Below, piece by piece: positions 46,633 to 58,263 of a stretch of DNA of 64,000 nucleotides. Position 1 is the stretch's first letter; the number at the start of each line of letters is the position of its first letter. A model generated the notes under the pieces. The model was not told the DNA's origin. It ran no database searches and saw only the letters and a list, made by a program, of their open reading frames with translations. A program made the position numbers and the translations under genes. The stretch is from Lepidonotus clava (taxonomy: Eukaryota > Annelida > Polychaeta > Phyllodocida > Polynoidae): positions 55,505,526-55,569,525 of the forward strand of contig OW387138.1 of NCBI GenBank assembly GCA_936440205.1. The letters run 5' to 3'.

Positions 46633-47820
46633 CGTACACAAGGGTAGTTAACAAAAACACCTTGTGCATATAATCAGTAGTATACAAATAAAATAATGGA
46701 ACAGTCACCAGATTGTAAAAAAGACATATAAACGGTATTCGAAATTATACCGTTACTACATTGCATAATGTAAACATAGCAGGAGCTTCTGGTAGATGTA
46801 ATATGCCTGCTCAGTTACGGCAGACAGGCTACCTCCTTGTGAGCGGCACTGCTTGGAAAAAAAAATCAATAATCAGACTGGTATATATAGGCGGGAATCT
46901 ATGGTTAAAGGGGAGAGAACTATTTGATACCGTTTGGAACAGTACGAGTCTTAAGGATTCAGGGGTTTGGATATCCACATATACGGACATATGGTGGCTA
47001 GTAAAGGAACTACATTGTTGCATGACCGCACAAAGCCAGGCAGACTCTACAGACGAAGCTTGCCTTCAAGTGGTGTTGCACAAAGGTAGAGATTAACTCA
47101 TTCACTTTGCGCATGATAATTGAAATAGTGTAAAGGTCACCAGTTGAATACAAGAGGATAATAATGCTCAGCGGTGTACACCTCCCAACAGGTGTCGATG
47201 CCTGGGGTAAAAATCAATACCAGAGTGCTATAAGAAACGGGAACTCAGTGTAAGAGAGAGAGAGAAATCATTAACGTTTGGACAATACGGATCGAGAGAT
47301 TCGAGGGGTTTTAGATAGCTACGTAACCACAGGGACATCTGGTGACTTACACGGTACTACCGCACTACGGCTGGAGGTGAGACCAGGCAGACTCTGAGGA
47401 GGAAGCTTACTCTACCCTGAATTGGAACTGTAACACCTAGGAACTTATTACCATCACTAGCAATTGTACGCATCACCGTATCCATCAATAAACTTACCCT
47501 ACTGCCAAGTGTTGTTCATGTTATGGATTGAGCGCCCATCTCGTGGATCCGGACTTACTTACCACTCGACTAGCACCCATTAGGAATGATATTAATGACA
47601 GTGATTATCTCGGACAATGCACTATAATTATAGTTAACCATAAACAATACAATAGCGTTCAGTGTTATTGTGAATATAGGAATAATACAGGCTGTGACAA
47701 CACTGGCAATTGTAATGCAATTGATATATCCACTAGTAAACCTGGCTCTTAACCAAGTGTTGTCTGCGTCATAGATATGAGCGCCCATCTTGTGGATCAG
47801 TCTACCACTTGGCTAACAAG
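46633..47820 (+). mobile_element. Outer, diverged LTR split by an inner LTR (fossil)
   Basis: 46633-47072 shows the LTR order of this family in diverged form (TACACAAGGGTAG, GTCACCAGATTG, TATATATAGGCGGGA, GAAGCTTGCC). After the inner LTR it resumes at 47662 and reaches the conserved GAGCGCCCATCTTGTGGA at about 47780. Ends are approximate. Confidence 0.55.
47077..47661 (+). mobile_element. Inner solo LTR, target duplication GTGT (fossil)
   Basis: 585 bp, TGCACAAAGG to AGCGTTCA, with exact GTGT at 47073-47076 and 47662-47665. TATAAG at 47229 and AATAAA at 47487. It lies inside an older copy of the same family. Confidence 0.88.
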
Positions 47821-48224
47821 GATAAAGGAGGTGCCCACACGGATTGCATTACTGAATTGCTGGACTTCCCTCTGATTTTCTAGAATTTCCTTTTGATTAG
47901 TGAAGCTCATGGCTTGACTCATGCTTACTGATTAAAGCTATAGGAATATGGCTTGCGGCATTGGCTAGGGAATTTTATCAGCTTTAAAATGATATATACT
48001 GGTTGATTTTGTATGTTGAATACTTATCGAAGTGTTCTCCTCGGAAAAATATGGAAACATTTTGGAAAAACAGCAATTTTTCCTGGCGACCACAGCCATA
48101 TTGGGGAGTACTCCCTCGGGCGGCCATGGGCGCATTGGGGGCCAAAGGGTTAACTAACACTATTCGGACGATAAAGTGACAGCAGTTCCCCAGTTAATAA
48201 GTAAACACCCATAATAACAACTTG
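47821..48224. other. Spacer, no gene seen
   Basis: No coding region or repeat arms recognised between the LTR pair and LINE H. Confidence 0.4.
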
Positions 48225-48721
48225 CGTTCAATAGTTTGGCCTCTGTGTTAAACAATTCAGAGTAAATAGTCCTCCAATAGTTGTGTCATGCAAGCTCTTT
48301 CTTTATAAATTCGCCTTCTGCATTGTGCAAAGCTATAATACAGCTTTTGCAAAGATTTTTTAGCAAAAATCAATGTTCGGGATCCTTTATTCTTTTTGCC
48401 TTCTCATAGAAATAGTCTCAGTCTTATTAAAGGCTAACCAACTCAGCTGTCAACCATGATAGTTTATCGTTTCTAACCTGAAATTTCTTTTTATGAGTCA
48501 GTATATTTGCTATCTTAGTTAGCAAATTATGGATACCTTGCCAACATTGCTCAGGATCTTTACTAGCAAGAACAGTTTGATAGTACAAAAGGTGGTCAGA
48601 TGGAGAGCCTGTTGACTGTATTTTCTATAAGTTCTGCCCTCATATTCTGATTTAGTATTAAGTGCCTTTTTCCACTTTTTGATAACAAACACAGGATGAT
48701 GATCACTTAAATAATGATCTA

Positions 48722-49002
48722 AAGGGCCATACCCACTAGGCAATTTTACCATCACCCAGCTACAGTACAGGTGTCAAAATACCTCAAAATATCCAGTAAA
48801 ATTGCTCGGCATTTCCTATGTATATGGTGTGCATTGTGGGCGACCAGTGACAGACGACAGGATCACCAGGAAAATCGTCGGAAAATCGCTGGAAAAATGT
48901 GAAACTTGCTAGATATTACTGTCGCCCGGAGATGACAAAGGCTGTTCTTCCCGTAGCCTGTCGCCCAGGGACAGTAAAATCGCCTAGTGGGTATGTGGCT
49001 TA
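48722..49002. mobile_element. Harbinger-like MITE, TAA target duplication
   Basis: About 280 bp with 27-bp inverted ends (AGGGCCATACCCACTAGGCA; the other end begins AGCCACATACCCACTAGGCG when reversed). A TAA lies on each side. The 3-bp TAA target fits PIF/Harbinger. Its site in the LINE H endonuclease is confirmed by the reading frame across it. Confidence 0.82.
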
Positions 49003-49047
49003 ACGTACCTGAAAATGATATGTATGTCATATTATAGAATATTATAG

Positions 49048-50182
49048 TGAACGCTTGTGGTTAATTTATATATAGTTGTTGTGATAGTGGTGTCTCTAGG
49101 GGTTATTACTTAATAGGGGTTAATGAATGGATAACTTATGGATAATATGGGGAACTTAGTTTTGCTTTTAATATAATGTTAAAGTGGCAGAGAAAGTCCA
49201 CGAAATGGGCGCTCAATCCATAACATGAACAACGCTTGGCAGTACCATAAGTTATTGTTTAATACATTAAGTCTGATGGAAACATACATGCAGCAACTCT
49301 CACCCTTGAGTAGCATAGTTTGAGGCTACCACCTCGCCATGGAAGCTCCGTGGCGGGTCGGGCGTGTTAGGTCTGCCCCTGCTCTGGCTGGGCTTACACA
49401 GATGTTAAAATACTGAGTGCTTTGCATACACATCACACGAGTCCCCACCGATAGAAAGGTGTTAAGACCCATGCTCTGTGTATGCTCCACACATCAGATC
49501 TACTTACAGTTTTGAGAATCCATCCCAGGATTTCCATTATCCAAATTAGGTCCAGATTATTATATTAAGATCCCTATCTAGCCGAATGTCCCTAAAAGTG
49601 TCCATAGTCTGCCCCGAGATGAGGAGATCCAAATTCCTCACACATATCTGCCATAGTCACCCCAGTATCACCCTGAATGTCGGAGCGACATACCGTTCCC
49701 TAGCACCTCATTCTGTCTCTCTGGCGGCGTACGTGCTTGCGTCCTTTTATATCACGCAAGTTTGCACAAACAAGTCCATTAATCATTCCAGACAGCCAAA
49801 CCGACTCGCACCCTGACAGGCGCTCAGACGATGGGTGTGCGTACACCAGCAGCCCTCTTATGTGAGTGTTTCACTATATGTGTTCAGGGCTGCAGGCCTG
49901 ACGAATGGAAGCCATCTGTGGTTGTATGTGAATCGACCCAGAGTACAGCCAGCCAAGATCAGAAGGCAAAGCAGATCGGCCCAGATACAGGGAGCTCAGG
50001 TTACCGTATCAGCGGGAGACTAATGACATCCAGGCAGTTAATGGGTATTCTGATACCCCCGTCTCGGCACAAACAACTTTCCCATTAATTCTATCTAACC
50101 ATTCCACATATAACGTAGGAAACCTTTACACATACCCATTACAATAATATTATAACTAATATCATTGTACTACTACGGTGCA
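49048..50182 (-). mobile_element. Solo LTR, long variant, target duplication ATAG (fossil)
   Basis: 1135 bp between exact ATAG copies (49044-49047, 50183-50186), with plus-strand ends TGAACGCT and GGTGCA. The first 200 bp match the family (GAGCGCCCATTTCGTGGA in reverse, GTTGTTCATGTTATGG). The middle is different, so this is a separate subfamily. Confidence 0.78.
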
Positions 50183-50349
50183 ATAGTTCATAGTTTATGA
50201 AAATTCAGTCACTCGTGTTGGCTTATCAATCAGTTGGGTTAGGCTGTGTAAATTTGCAAAACTGTGTAACTTCTTCCTATCTAGTAATCTCAAGTTTGAG
50301 TAATCAATATTAAAATCGCCAAGGAGGAGTAGAGTCTTAAGAAGATTTG

Positions 50350-50811
50350 TAGGTAGGAAAATGACGTCCTGAGGATGTCCAAAAAATGGTCCAAATGACG
50401 TCGGCTGCTCATCCAAATGTCCAAATATGTCATATTTGGTCCAAATGCTAAAAAATAATTAATATTGACCAAATGATTTTTTTTGGATACATATGATATA
50501 TCACTGAAAAAGTATTATATCTAGTCGGGAATGTTTATAAAGGTATTGTACATCAATAAACAATTTTTCAAAGGTAATTTGCTTGGAAAATTTATTAAAA
50601 AATATTGATACATGCAGCAATATTGACATAAAATCTGATTATTAACTCTTTTACAGCTATCTTAAAGATAACATAATTTCATGAAAATATCAATAAAAAA
50701 GTTGGATGTGCAGCCAACGTCCTCAGGCTGTCCTGTGGACCAAATAACTGACCAGTTAACGACGTCTTCTGACCATTTGCCGATGTCTTTTGGACGTCAG
50801 TGTGCTACCTA
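50350..50811. mobile_element. MITE with TA target and TGACGTCC subterminal repeats
   Basis: 462 bp including the flanking TA. Ends TAGGTAGGAAAATGACGTCC and, reversed, TAGGTAGCACACTGACGTCC. Many GACGTC and GTCCAAA words lie near both ends. TA on both sides and restored LINE frame give the exact site. A TA target fits Tc1/mariner-like elements. Confidence 0.82.
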
Positions 50812-51142
50812 GAAATTGACTGTAATGCGGTAGATAAGATCTGTATCATATTGTCAACATTTCCTGTAGGAGGCTTATAAATGTTAAACACAATACCATA
50901 TCTTGCATGAGATCTTTTGAGCTCAAGAATTTGCAATTCAAGGTCAATACTCAATGTATTTAAGTGGTACCAAGTTGCAGTATCACAATCGAGTGTATGC
51001 TTATAGTAAGTACAGAATCCATGTCCCCTTTTCTGAACATTAATTTTCTGCCAATAAATTTATCACAAAAATGTATGTCATGTCGTACAATATTGTAATT
51101 TTTGATTTTTAGTATTTTGTTACTTACTCTGTCATGGAGCCA

Positions 51143-51315
51143 TAGTAGTATAATGGAGTCACTGGCTAGCAAATGCTACTAATTAGGTCACTAGGTCAGT
51201 ACGAGTGGGCATCGGGGAAAAATAGGTTCATAGACTAATAGAGGCTTTGAATAATTCGGTCATTATGACCTACTTTCGTAACCTACTTTAAAAAATATGT
51301 TCAAGTAATGCACGG
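51143..51315 (-). repeat. Dispersed repeat, about 172 bp, copy 2
   Basis: Reverse-complement match to 22722-22895. It abuts the 5' truncation point of LINE H. Confidence 0.75.
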
Positions 51316-52239
51316 GAATAAGTGAGCCTTGTGTCTTTTTCGAGATTTGCTGCGCAACAGCACATTATGTAAGTCTGGCACAGTTAGTGCAATCAGTCTG
51401 TGCGTCTCTGGTATAGTATATTCACAATCTGCTTGTGATAACAGGTGCATAGCAGAGCGCAGTAAAACTTTGTACAGCCAGCCCGCTCACGCTCTCAACT
51501 CCCCTTTGATATTTTGCCGGCGTCTGGCGTCAGGACTTGCGCGACAAGGACCCTGACCACCAGCCTCCGGGAAAGCCGTCTTGTGCGCACGTACTGTCCC
51601 GCGTACTATCCCCCCTTGAGCAAAAGGTATATGACGGCCAATGACCACAGCCATACCAGTCACAGCCACTGGCACAGGAGAGGCACAGTAGAGTTGCGCG
51701 CACGTGTAAAAGGATAATCACGGTGTTACTGTGCTGCAATTGTGCTAGGCAGTGCATCAATATAACCGTGCAAAGTTCTCGTTAAGTCCCCTATGTCTGC
51801 CATGCGTCAATGTGCGTCCATACCATTAAACCGTGTACATCAACTGTGTAAATCAAATACTCCCACAAAATACAACCCATACAGGGCCATACAGCAAGTC
51901 GTACTAGGCCTAGGCATCCCTACATCAGCCACAGTTTAGTTTGGATAGTTTCTTTAGACTTTTCTTTAGACTAGCCTAAGTCGAAGCCCGGACATATACA
52001 GTTGAATATGGGTCAGTTGGTGCATGTGTCATGGGCTTAAAACTAAAATGTTGGTAATTCTAATTCTAATTCCCATGTCTATCATGCATCCACGTGCGTC
52101 CAGACCATTAAACCCATTGACGAAGATAAGAGGGTAACCTCATAGTCTTCGTCACCGACACTGATGCCGGCCTGGGCATAACTCTATTGTTTGCTCACAA
52201 TTTGGTTTTTAACGCAAAACAGGCGTCACTTGGTCCGAC
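51316..52239. other. Spacer with two related 38-bp words, no gene seen
   Basis: ATGTCTGCCATGCGTCAATG at 51792 and ATGTCTATCATGCATCCACG at 52075 begin similar segments of about 38 bp ending CCATTAAACC. 51400-51720 is GC-richer than average. No coding region accepted. Confidence 0.4.
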
Positions 52240-54225
52240 TTCTCTGCCGCACGCCATTGCCAATGAAAGGACAGAAAATTTTCTCCTGGGAATTCGCGTC
52301 CCCATGGCCGCTGCCTAGTCTTTACATGGAAGGCGTCTGAGGAAGGACAAGCCGGACCCAAGTCCAAAAAACTAGGAAGGGGGCCGGCCCTCACCACGGC
52401 TTCTAGTGTGCGGGCCAGCCCCCATGACGAATGCGGCGGGGGCCCTGGTAGATACCTCCACCTGGTCGACAAAATGGATATGCCCGCCCCCACTGCTATA
52501 CAACAAAACGCCAGCGATGCTCCCGAACAAGTGAACGACAAAAGCTTAAACGATGAAGACCACATGCTTCAGTGTTTCCAAACAGTCCACATGCGCAGTG
52601 TCAACATCCGGCAAAGCGACCAATCAGAGCAGCCGCACTCCGTGAAGCAGAAAAAGCAACATGGCCGACCAAGCACAACAACAACGAAGACCAGCCGGGA
52701 CAACAACGCCTTCTCATCGACTGAGGCCTCCGGGCACCGAAGAAGATACCTGCAACAGCACCCCGGTGACCTTGGCGGCCGGCATGTGGCCCCCGACATA
52801 GTTCACCAACCTGAGCAGCCCTGTGGAGCCCGACATGCAGGGTGCACACAGCCCGCCCCTACGGCCACCAGCCTACCACGTGCTGCCTCGGATGCTCGGG
52901 TCACCGATTCCAGAACCACACCGCAACCCCAGCGATCCTTCGCAGCGGATGGGAGTCCGGACACCGTCCCCCAGGAGGTTCCATCCGTACAAGGATGCAG
53001 TGGACGCTCTCCACCGAAGACAGGCTACAAACCAGGAAGTACGCCCGTTGATGGAGGTCGGAAACCGTATGCCTCCCCCGTCAGCGGGGACCCCACCTGC
53101 TCCGCTCCCACCTCAGCTGCAGCGAGGCCCCATCCACTGGCACTGGACGTACCTGGGCTCCCCTGGGATGACATCACAGATCCCAACTCCACGGGCCCCG
53201 CCTCCGGTCCTTATCCCCGACCGACGACTCCAGCATTGTGGGCCCCGCCCCGTGGCCCGACTTTATGGCCAGGGTGGGGTACCCCGTACTTCCAGCGGAT
53301 CAACCACATAGGTCCGTATACACACCCGTGGATAATTCTGAATACCACCTCGCCAACGACCATACTGAGCACGCCTCCAACCCCAACCACGAGCTCCTAG
53401 ATGACTACTCATGATCAGCGTGGCCCTACCCTACACTCCAGATCCCAACTAGCCACGCCCTCTTATACAATGTAGCGCGCAGATCAGTTCCTCCGGGTGG
53501 CCAAGGCCATGACGTCTTTATCCCAACAGACCTGGTCATCAACGCCGGCCTATGGAGTCGCTGTTCTGGGATGAAAAGTAAAACAGTTCGTTATACATTC
53601 CAGAGTCCACACTAACATGGTTCTCCCGCTACCTAGCCAGCAACAATGTAAGGCCCATCATCCCGCACTGCAGGATGGTCATGTGGATATGGGCTGACTC
53701 CTGCCTTCAAGGGGGCGGGGCCACGGACGGTGCCAGGTTCTACTCCTACCACTACCCGGCAAGGATGGCCGCCCACCACCACATATCTCAGTTGGAGGTG
53801 ATAAATCTCCTGGCAGTGGTACGCGCCTTCGTTGACCACTCCCATGCCGGAGGGACAATTGAGGTCTACTGCGACAACTCCGCAAGCATATCAACCTACT
53901 CATCAGGCAGAGCATGGGACTCCGTCCTCGCGGCTTGTGCCCGTGCCATGTGGTATAAAGCTGCTGAAACACGGACCTCCCTTCACTTCGTACACATACC
54001 CGGTGAGGGGATGGTCCTTCCCGATGCCCTCAGTAATGTGTTTAGGCATTGGTCAACTGAACAATGGCCAGTCATTATTCAAACCCAGGAACTAAGACTT
54101 ATTGTCATTGGCTCTTGGTCACCTGACCACCACTGACCACCACTGACCACTGGCTGCCTACTAAACAACTTGGCTCCCGCCACTTCTCTGCCGCACGCCA
54201 TTGCCAATGAAAGGACAGAAAATTT
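52240..54225 (+). mobile_element. DIRS-type retrotransposon remnant bounded by 44-bp direct repeats (fossil)
   Basis: The 44-bp word starting ACTTCTCTGCCGCACGCCAT is present at 52240-52283 and 54182-54225. Between them lie a Pro-rich gag-like region (about 52408-53400) and an RNase H region (about 53614-54095: WIWADSCLQGGGATDGARF, HHISQLEVINLLAVVRAF, YCDNSAS, FVHIPGEGMVLPDALS) typical of DIRS-group pol. RT and recombinase parts are not seen. Broken, with at least two breaks. Same broad group as the element at the window start. Confidence 0.72.
53542..53613 (+). repeat. 72-bp repeat shared with 57915-57986
   Basis: 70 of 72 positions agree with 57915-57986, from ACGCCGGCCTATGGAGTCGC to GAGTCCACACT. 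One copy lies in the DIRS remnant, the other downstream of the PHD-like gene. Confidence 0.9.
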
Positions 54226-54399
54226 CTCTATATTATGTTATTTAAGTTCCGATAAAGCCCTGACAAAGGTCTATTGTATATATCAGTACCATCAGTCGTA
54301 GGATGATTTATTACAAGAAAGATATAATCGATCTTAAAGTTATGGACGTAACCTACAGGTCAACCCCCCCTTATATGTCATAAATATTTATCTGGATTT

Positions 54400-57300
54400 T
54401 TAATCCTAATGGCAGTATTCATGATCAATGAAGACATTCATCTAAAAAACAAAATGAAGGGAGTCTACGCACCGAACTTTGCGAAATCAGTCCACCGTGA
54501 AATAGGATCGGGCAAGAAAAAATCATTCTTAAAGTACTTTTCAAAAGATGGCATTCACCTAGAAGATGAATTGAAGACAAAATGGGCAATGGACATGGTC
54601 AAATCGGCCGAAAAATTCTAGAAGAATCATATCAAAGGATCATTTATTGTTTGTCAAAGTAAATTTTGAGAAATGATTTTTCATTGCAGTGAGTCCCTAT
54701 TTCTTATTGTGTTAAATCAGTCGTGACAGTGTCAATTCTGATTTCAGGGAAATAGGGATTCTAAATCCAAAATTGAAAATAAAACAATTGTATTTGTCAG
54801 GATGATCGATCGTGACAGTGTCAATTTCGATCGGAATGGCAAATAAATTGTCATAAGAAACTTGAAAAATTCTAAATAAATATTTAAGGAAAATGAACAA
54901 TTCCTACAACAAGTACGTCATAGAAGAAGTCAAGTCAAGTATGTATAATTTACTCATTACAGCATGCAAGGAATTCAACAAAACTATGAACTTATGTTAT
55001 GATATTTTCTGAAAAAAATATTGGAATTAGAAGTTCAAGTCAAGATACACCCATCTCATGAACAATCAAATATGGATGGTCAAAGCAACCTATATCCATA
55101 TTTTAGCTGTTATTCTTTATTATTACTTAACTTTGTATTGATCAACAGATGTTTACTATGTCAAATACATCAATTAAATAACATAACTTTAGCAATCAAA
55201 AGCCACTCTTTAATGTTCACATTAAATATATACAGTTTAATGGATAACAAATCAAACATTTATATAAATGACTGATATCAATATTTTCAAAAACAAAGGA
55301 TTACACTTCATGCACTTAAATGTACGCAGCTTATTTTGTAAAAATAAATTTGAAATGTTTAAGAATCAAATGTCTGACAGTAATGCAAATGTAATATGTA
55401 TTTCTGAAACATGGTTATCAAAACACATTTATTCAAAAATGATAGAAATTAATAACTACAAACTAGTTAGACTGGATAGAAACTGGTGTGATGATAATGT
55501 TAATACCATTAAAAAAGGAGGTGGTCTATGTATGTACATCAAAGAGAATATATCTTTTTCGGACACAGAGCTTTCAAAATTCAATATTAGTAGTAAAGAT
55601 GCTGAAATACAATGGGTCAATATTAAAATTGAGAATTTAAAGAATATAATCACAAGGTAATATCAAAGCATTTTGTAGTATATTACAAAATTGTATGGAA
55701 CAAATTGAATCATTTCACAAAAAAGACGTTTTTGTTATGGGAGACTTTAATATTGATGTTATCAAAAAAACAAAAGAATCAAATGAGCTCATACATATTA
55801 TGAACAGCTATGGTCTACAACAATTGATCAAAAATGTAACAAGATATGGAAATGTAAACAGTTGTATTGATCTCATATTTACAAATTCTAATTACATTTT
55901 GAAATCTGGAACACTGAATTTGAATTATAGTGATCACCAAGCAATATTTGTGTCTAGGAAAAAGATAAAAACAAAAAATGAATTTACAAGTTTTACTGGC
56001 AGATCTTATAAAAATTATAAAAAAGACGAGTTTCAGGAAAAAATAAGATTAAAAGACTGGATTACATTCTTTGGCCTAAATGATCCAAATAACGCTTGGG
56101 ATTATATGTTTGAATGTATAATTGATGTACTAGACAATATGTGTCCAGAAAAGAAATTTGAAATCAAATGTTACAAGGAGGAATGGATGAACAAAGACCT
56201 AATGGAGATGATAATTGACAAGGATAAGATATTGAAAATGGCAAAAAAAAAAAAAAATCCTGATGACTGGTTGTTAGCAAAAAAAGCCAGAAATGATGTC
56301 GGTAAATTTATCGATAGAGCAAAAATTGATTACCTTGAAAATGAATTTAATGCATCGAAAGGTGATCCTAAAAAATTTTGGAGAAATATTTATAGAATAC
56401 TTCCAAAAAATAAAGATGTTTCAAAAATTATTAATCTGAAAAATGAAAATAACCAAGAAATAACAAAAGAAGAAACTTCAAATTATATTAATGAGTTTTT
56501 TACCAGTATTGGTCCGAAACTAGCAAAAAAACATAATAAGACATGGAAATATTACGGACCAGAAATATATGAGAAAATATCAAAATTTAAAGTGAACAGG
56601 GAAACATTAATAAAAGAAATAAAAAATATAGAGATAACTAAATCATCAGGATTTGGATGTATATCATCAAAATGTCTGAAAGATGCCTTATTGGTACTTA
56701 TCCCACAATTATCATATCTATTCGAATTATCTATGAAAACAGGTATTTTTCCAGATAAATGGAAAATAGCTACGGTTGTTCCGTTGTTCAAAGGTGGTAA
56801 TAATGAAGATGTATCAAACTATAGACCAGTATCATTATTACCAATAACTGGTAAAATATTGGAAAAACTAATACATGTACACATATCAAATTTTATTGAG
56901 GATCAAAATATTTTTAGTAATAATCAAAATGGATTTAGACAAGGTTACTCAACTACAGAAGCAGTGACCAATTTAACTGATGATTTATTCAAGTCATTGA
57001 ATAATGGTAAAATCACAATTGCTGCATTTATAGATCTTAAAAAAGCATTTGATACAGTAAATCACGAAATTTTGATAAAGAAATTGTCATGTATTGGTAT
57101 CGAGGGTGAAATGTTAAATTGGATAAAAAATTACCTTACAAACAGGTTTCAAAAAACAATTTGTAATAATAATATGTCAACTACTAGGAAAATTGAATGT
57201 GGAGTTCCACAAGGTTCTATATTAGGACCATTATTTTTCTTGGTCTATATTAATGACATACAATATGTACTTAATGATGATAAATTTCAATTATATGCGG

Positions 57301-57480
57301 ATGACACTGTTGTCTATTGCTCAAGCGAATTTGGAAACATTGCAGGAGACGACTTACAACAAAATTTAAATAAATTCTCAGCTTGGTGTTCAGAAAACTG
57401 GTGCAACAACGAAAACCGGACCCTAGAACCGAACGTTGACCAGTATAATAAAATGTTAATAAAAAAAAAAAAAAAAAAAA
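54400..57480 (+). mobile_element. LINE B: ORF1 end plus nearly intact EN-RT ORF2, poly-A tailed
   Basis: ORF1 end at 54409-54621 has an SGNH block V (SKDGIHLEDELKTKWA). ORF2 starts at 55268: endonuclease LNVRSLFCKN, ICISETWLS, KKGGGLCMYI, GDFNID (55738) and SDHQAIF, linker FTGRSYKNYKK, then RT with RPVSLLPITGKILEKL, FIDLKKAFDTVNHEIL, CGVPQGSILGP and YADDTVVY (57295). A short deletion near 55653, within the expected NIYRPP segment, shifts the frame, so ORF2 is open as 55268-55660 and 55695-57524. RT is cut short behind WCSENW; the sequence then runs to AATAAAATG and an A20 tail at 57461-57480, so the thumb and C terminus are missing. The long open frame makes this the youngest LINE here. Confidence 0.92.
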
Positions 57481-58263
57481 ATGGCCATAGGCTACATTTT
57501 TTAGGCATTGTAAATTCACCGTGAGTTAACATTTTTCTTCTCAGGGCACGGGCCAGGGGATACTTTATCGCATATAAATATAAGCATTCAAACCACCTAG
57601 GGAGTTTCATCAAATTATCACTCTCCAAAACTATAATTCATGTGTTTGCCACAGACACCCATTTCTGTTCTAAGACATGTACAAAAAAACAAATTCGCTG
57701 AAGTTCTTATTGCAAACGTACATAGTTTATTCAAAAATCTTGTCAGGCATAAATAAATAATATTATGTAAACTCAAACTATATATCACACTGTTGGTATA
57801 GTAAAAACGTATATATATATAATTAAATACAGCCGTCATCGGTTTGCACTGTGTAAAGCAGCTGCAACCGTCATCATTTTTGGCCCCTAAGGAACAGTTG
57901 TCACCTTCAGGCACACGCCGGCCTATGGAGTCGCTGTTCTGGGATGAAAAGTAAGATAGTTCGTTATACATTCCAGAGTCCACACTCAAACAACAATCAT
58001 TAACTGAAATTAGCCCGTCCGATATAATCAGATATATAACTAATAACATATAATATTACACGTACAGTCCGTATGCATTTCCTTATGTAGGAGACTCACT
58101 TTTAGCCACCCTAGTCCGTTTAAGGGGTGCAATTAACTAATACTCCTCTAACAATGACTGCAATGGGTAAACAGGTCTTACTTGTTTCGAGCATGCATAT
58201 GGGTTCTACCACAGAGTCGACAGTGTTTTAGTTAAAATTGCCTAACCTTAAACATACACTCAC
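57481..58263. other. 3' flank of the PHD-like gene
   Basis: Contains the second 72-bp repeat copy (57915-57986) and, on the minus strand, an acceptor-like CTAATTTCAG at about 57999-58008 that could start a 3' UTR exon. The 143-codon minus-strand ORF here is not accepted as coding. Confidence 0.4.

Larger units (their letters stand above)
48225..51142 (-). mobile_element. LINE H: endonuclease and linker, split by two MITEs and an LTR
   Basis: Minus strand. Endonuclease pieces: WLHDRVSNKILKIKNYNIV (51140), RGHGFCTYYKHTLD, ARYGIVFNIYKPPTGN (50890), TLLLLGDFNID (50320), DKPTRVTE (50220), NMTYISFSGT (49030), LDHYLSDHHPVFVIKKW (48720), then linker EYEGRTYRKYSQ. Removing the MITE at 50350-50811 restores ALQSISTNLLKTLLLLGDF; removing the MITE at 48722-49002 restores FSGTLDHYLSDHHPVF, which fixes both insertion points. 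The LTR at 49048-50182 lies between. A few frameshifts remain elsewhere. RT is not seen. Confidence 0.85.

Noticed and set aside
57618-58049. 143-codon minus-strand ORF
   Set aside because: Contains the 72-bp dispersed repeat and no known domain; more likely 3' flank of the PHD-like gene.
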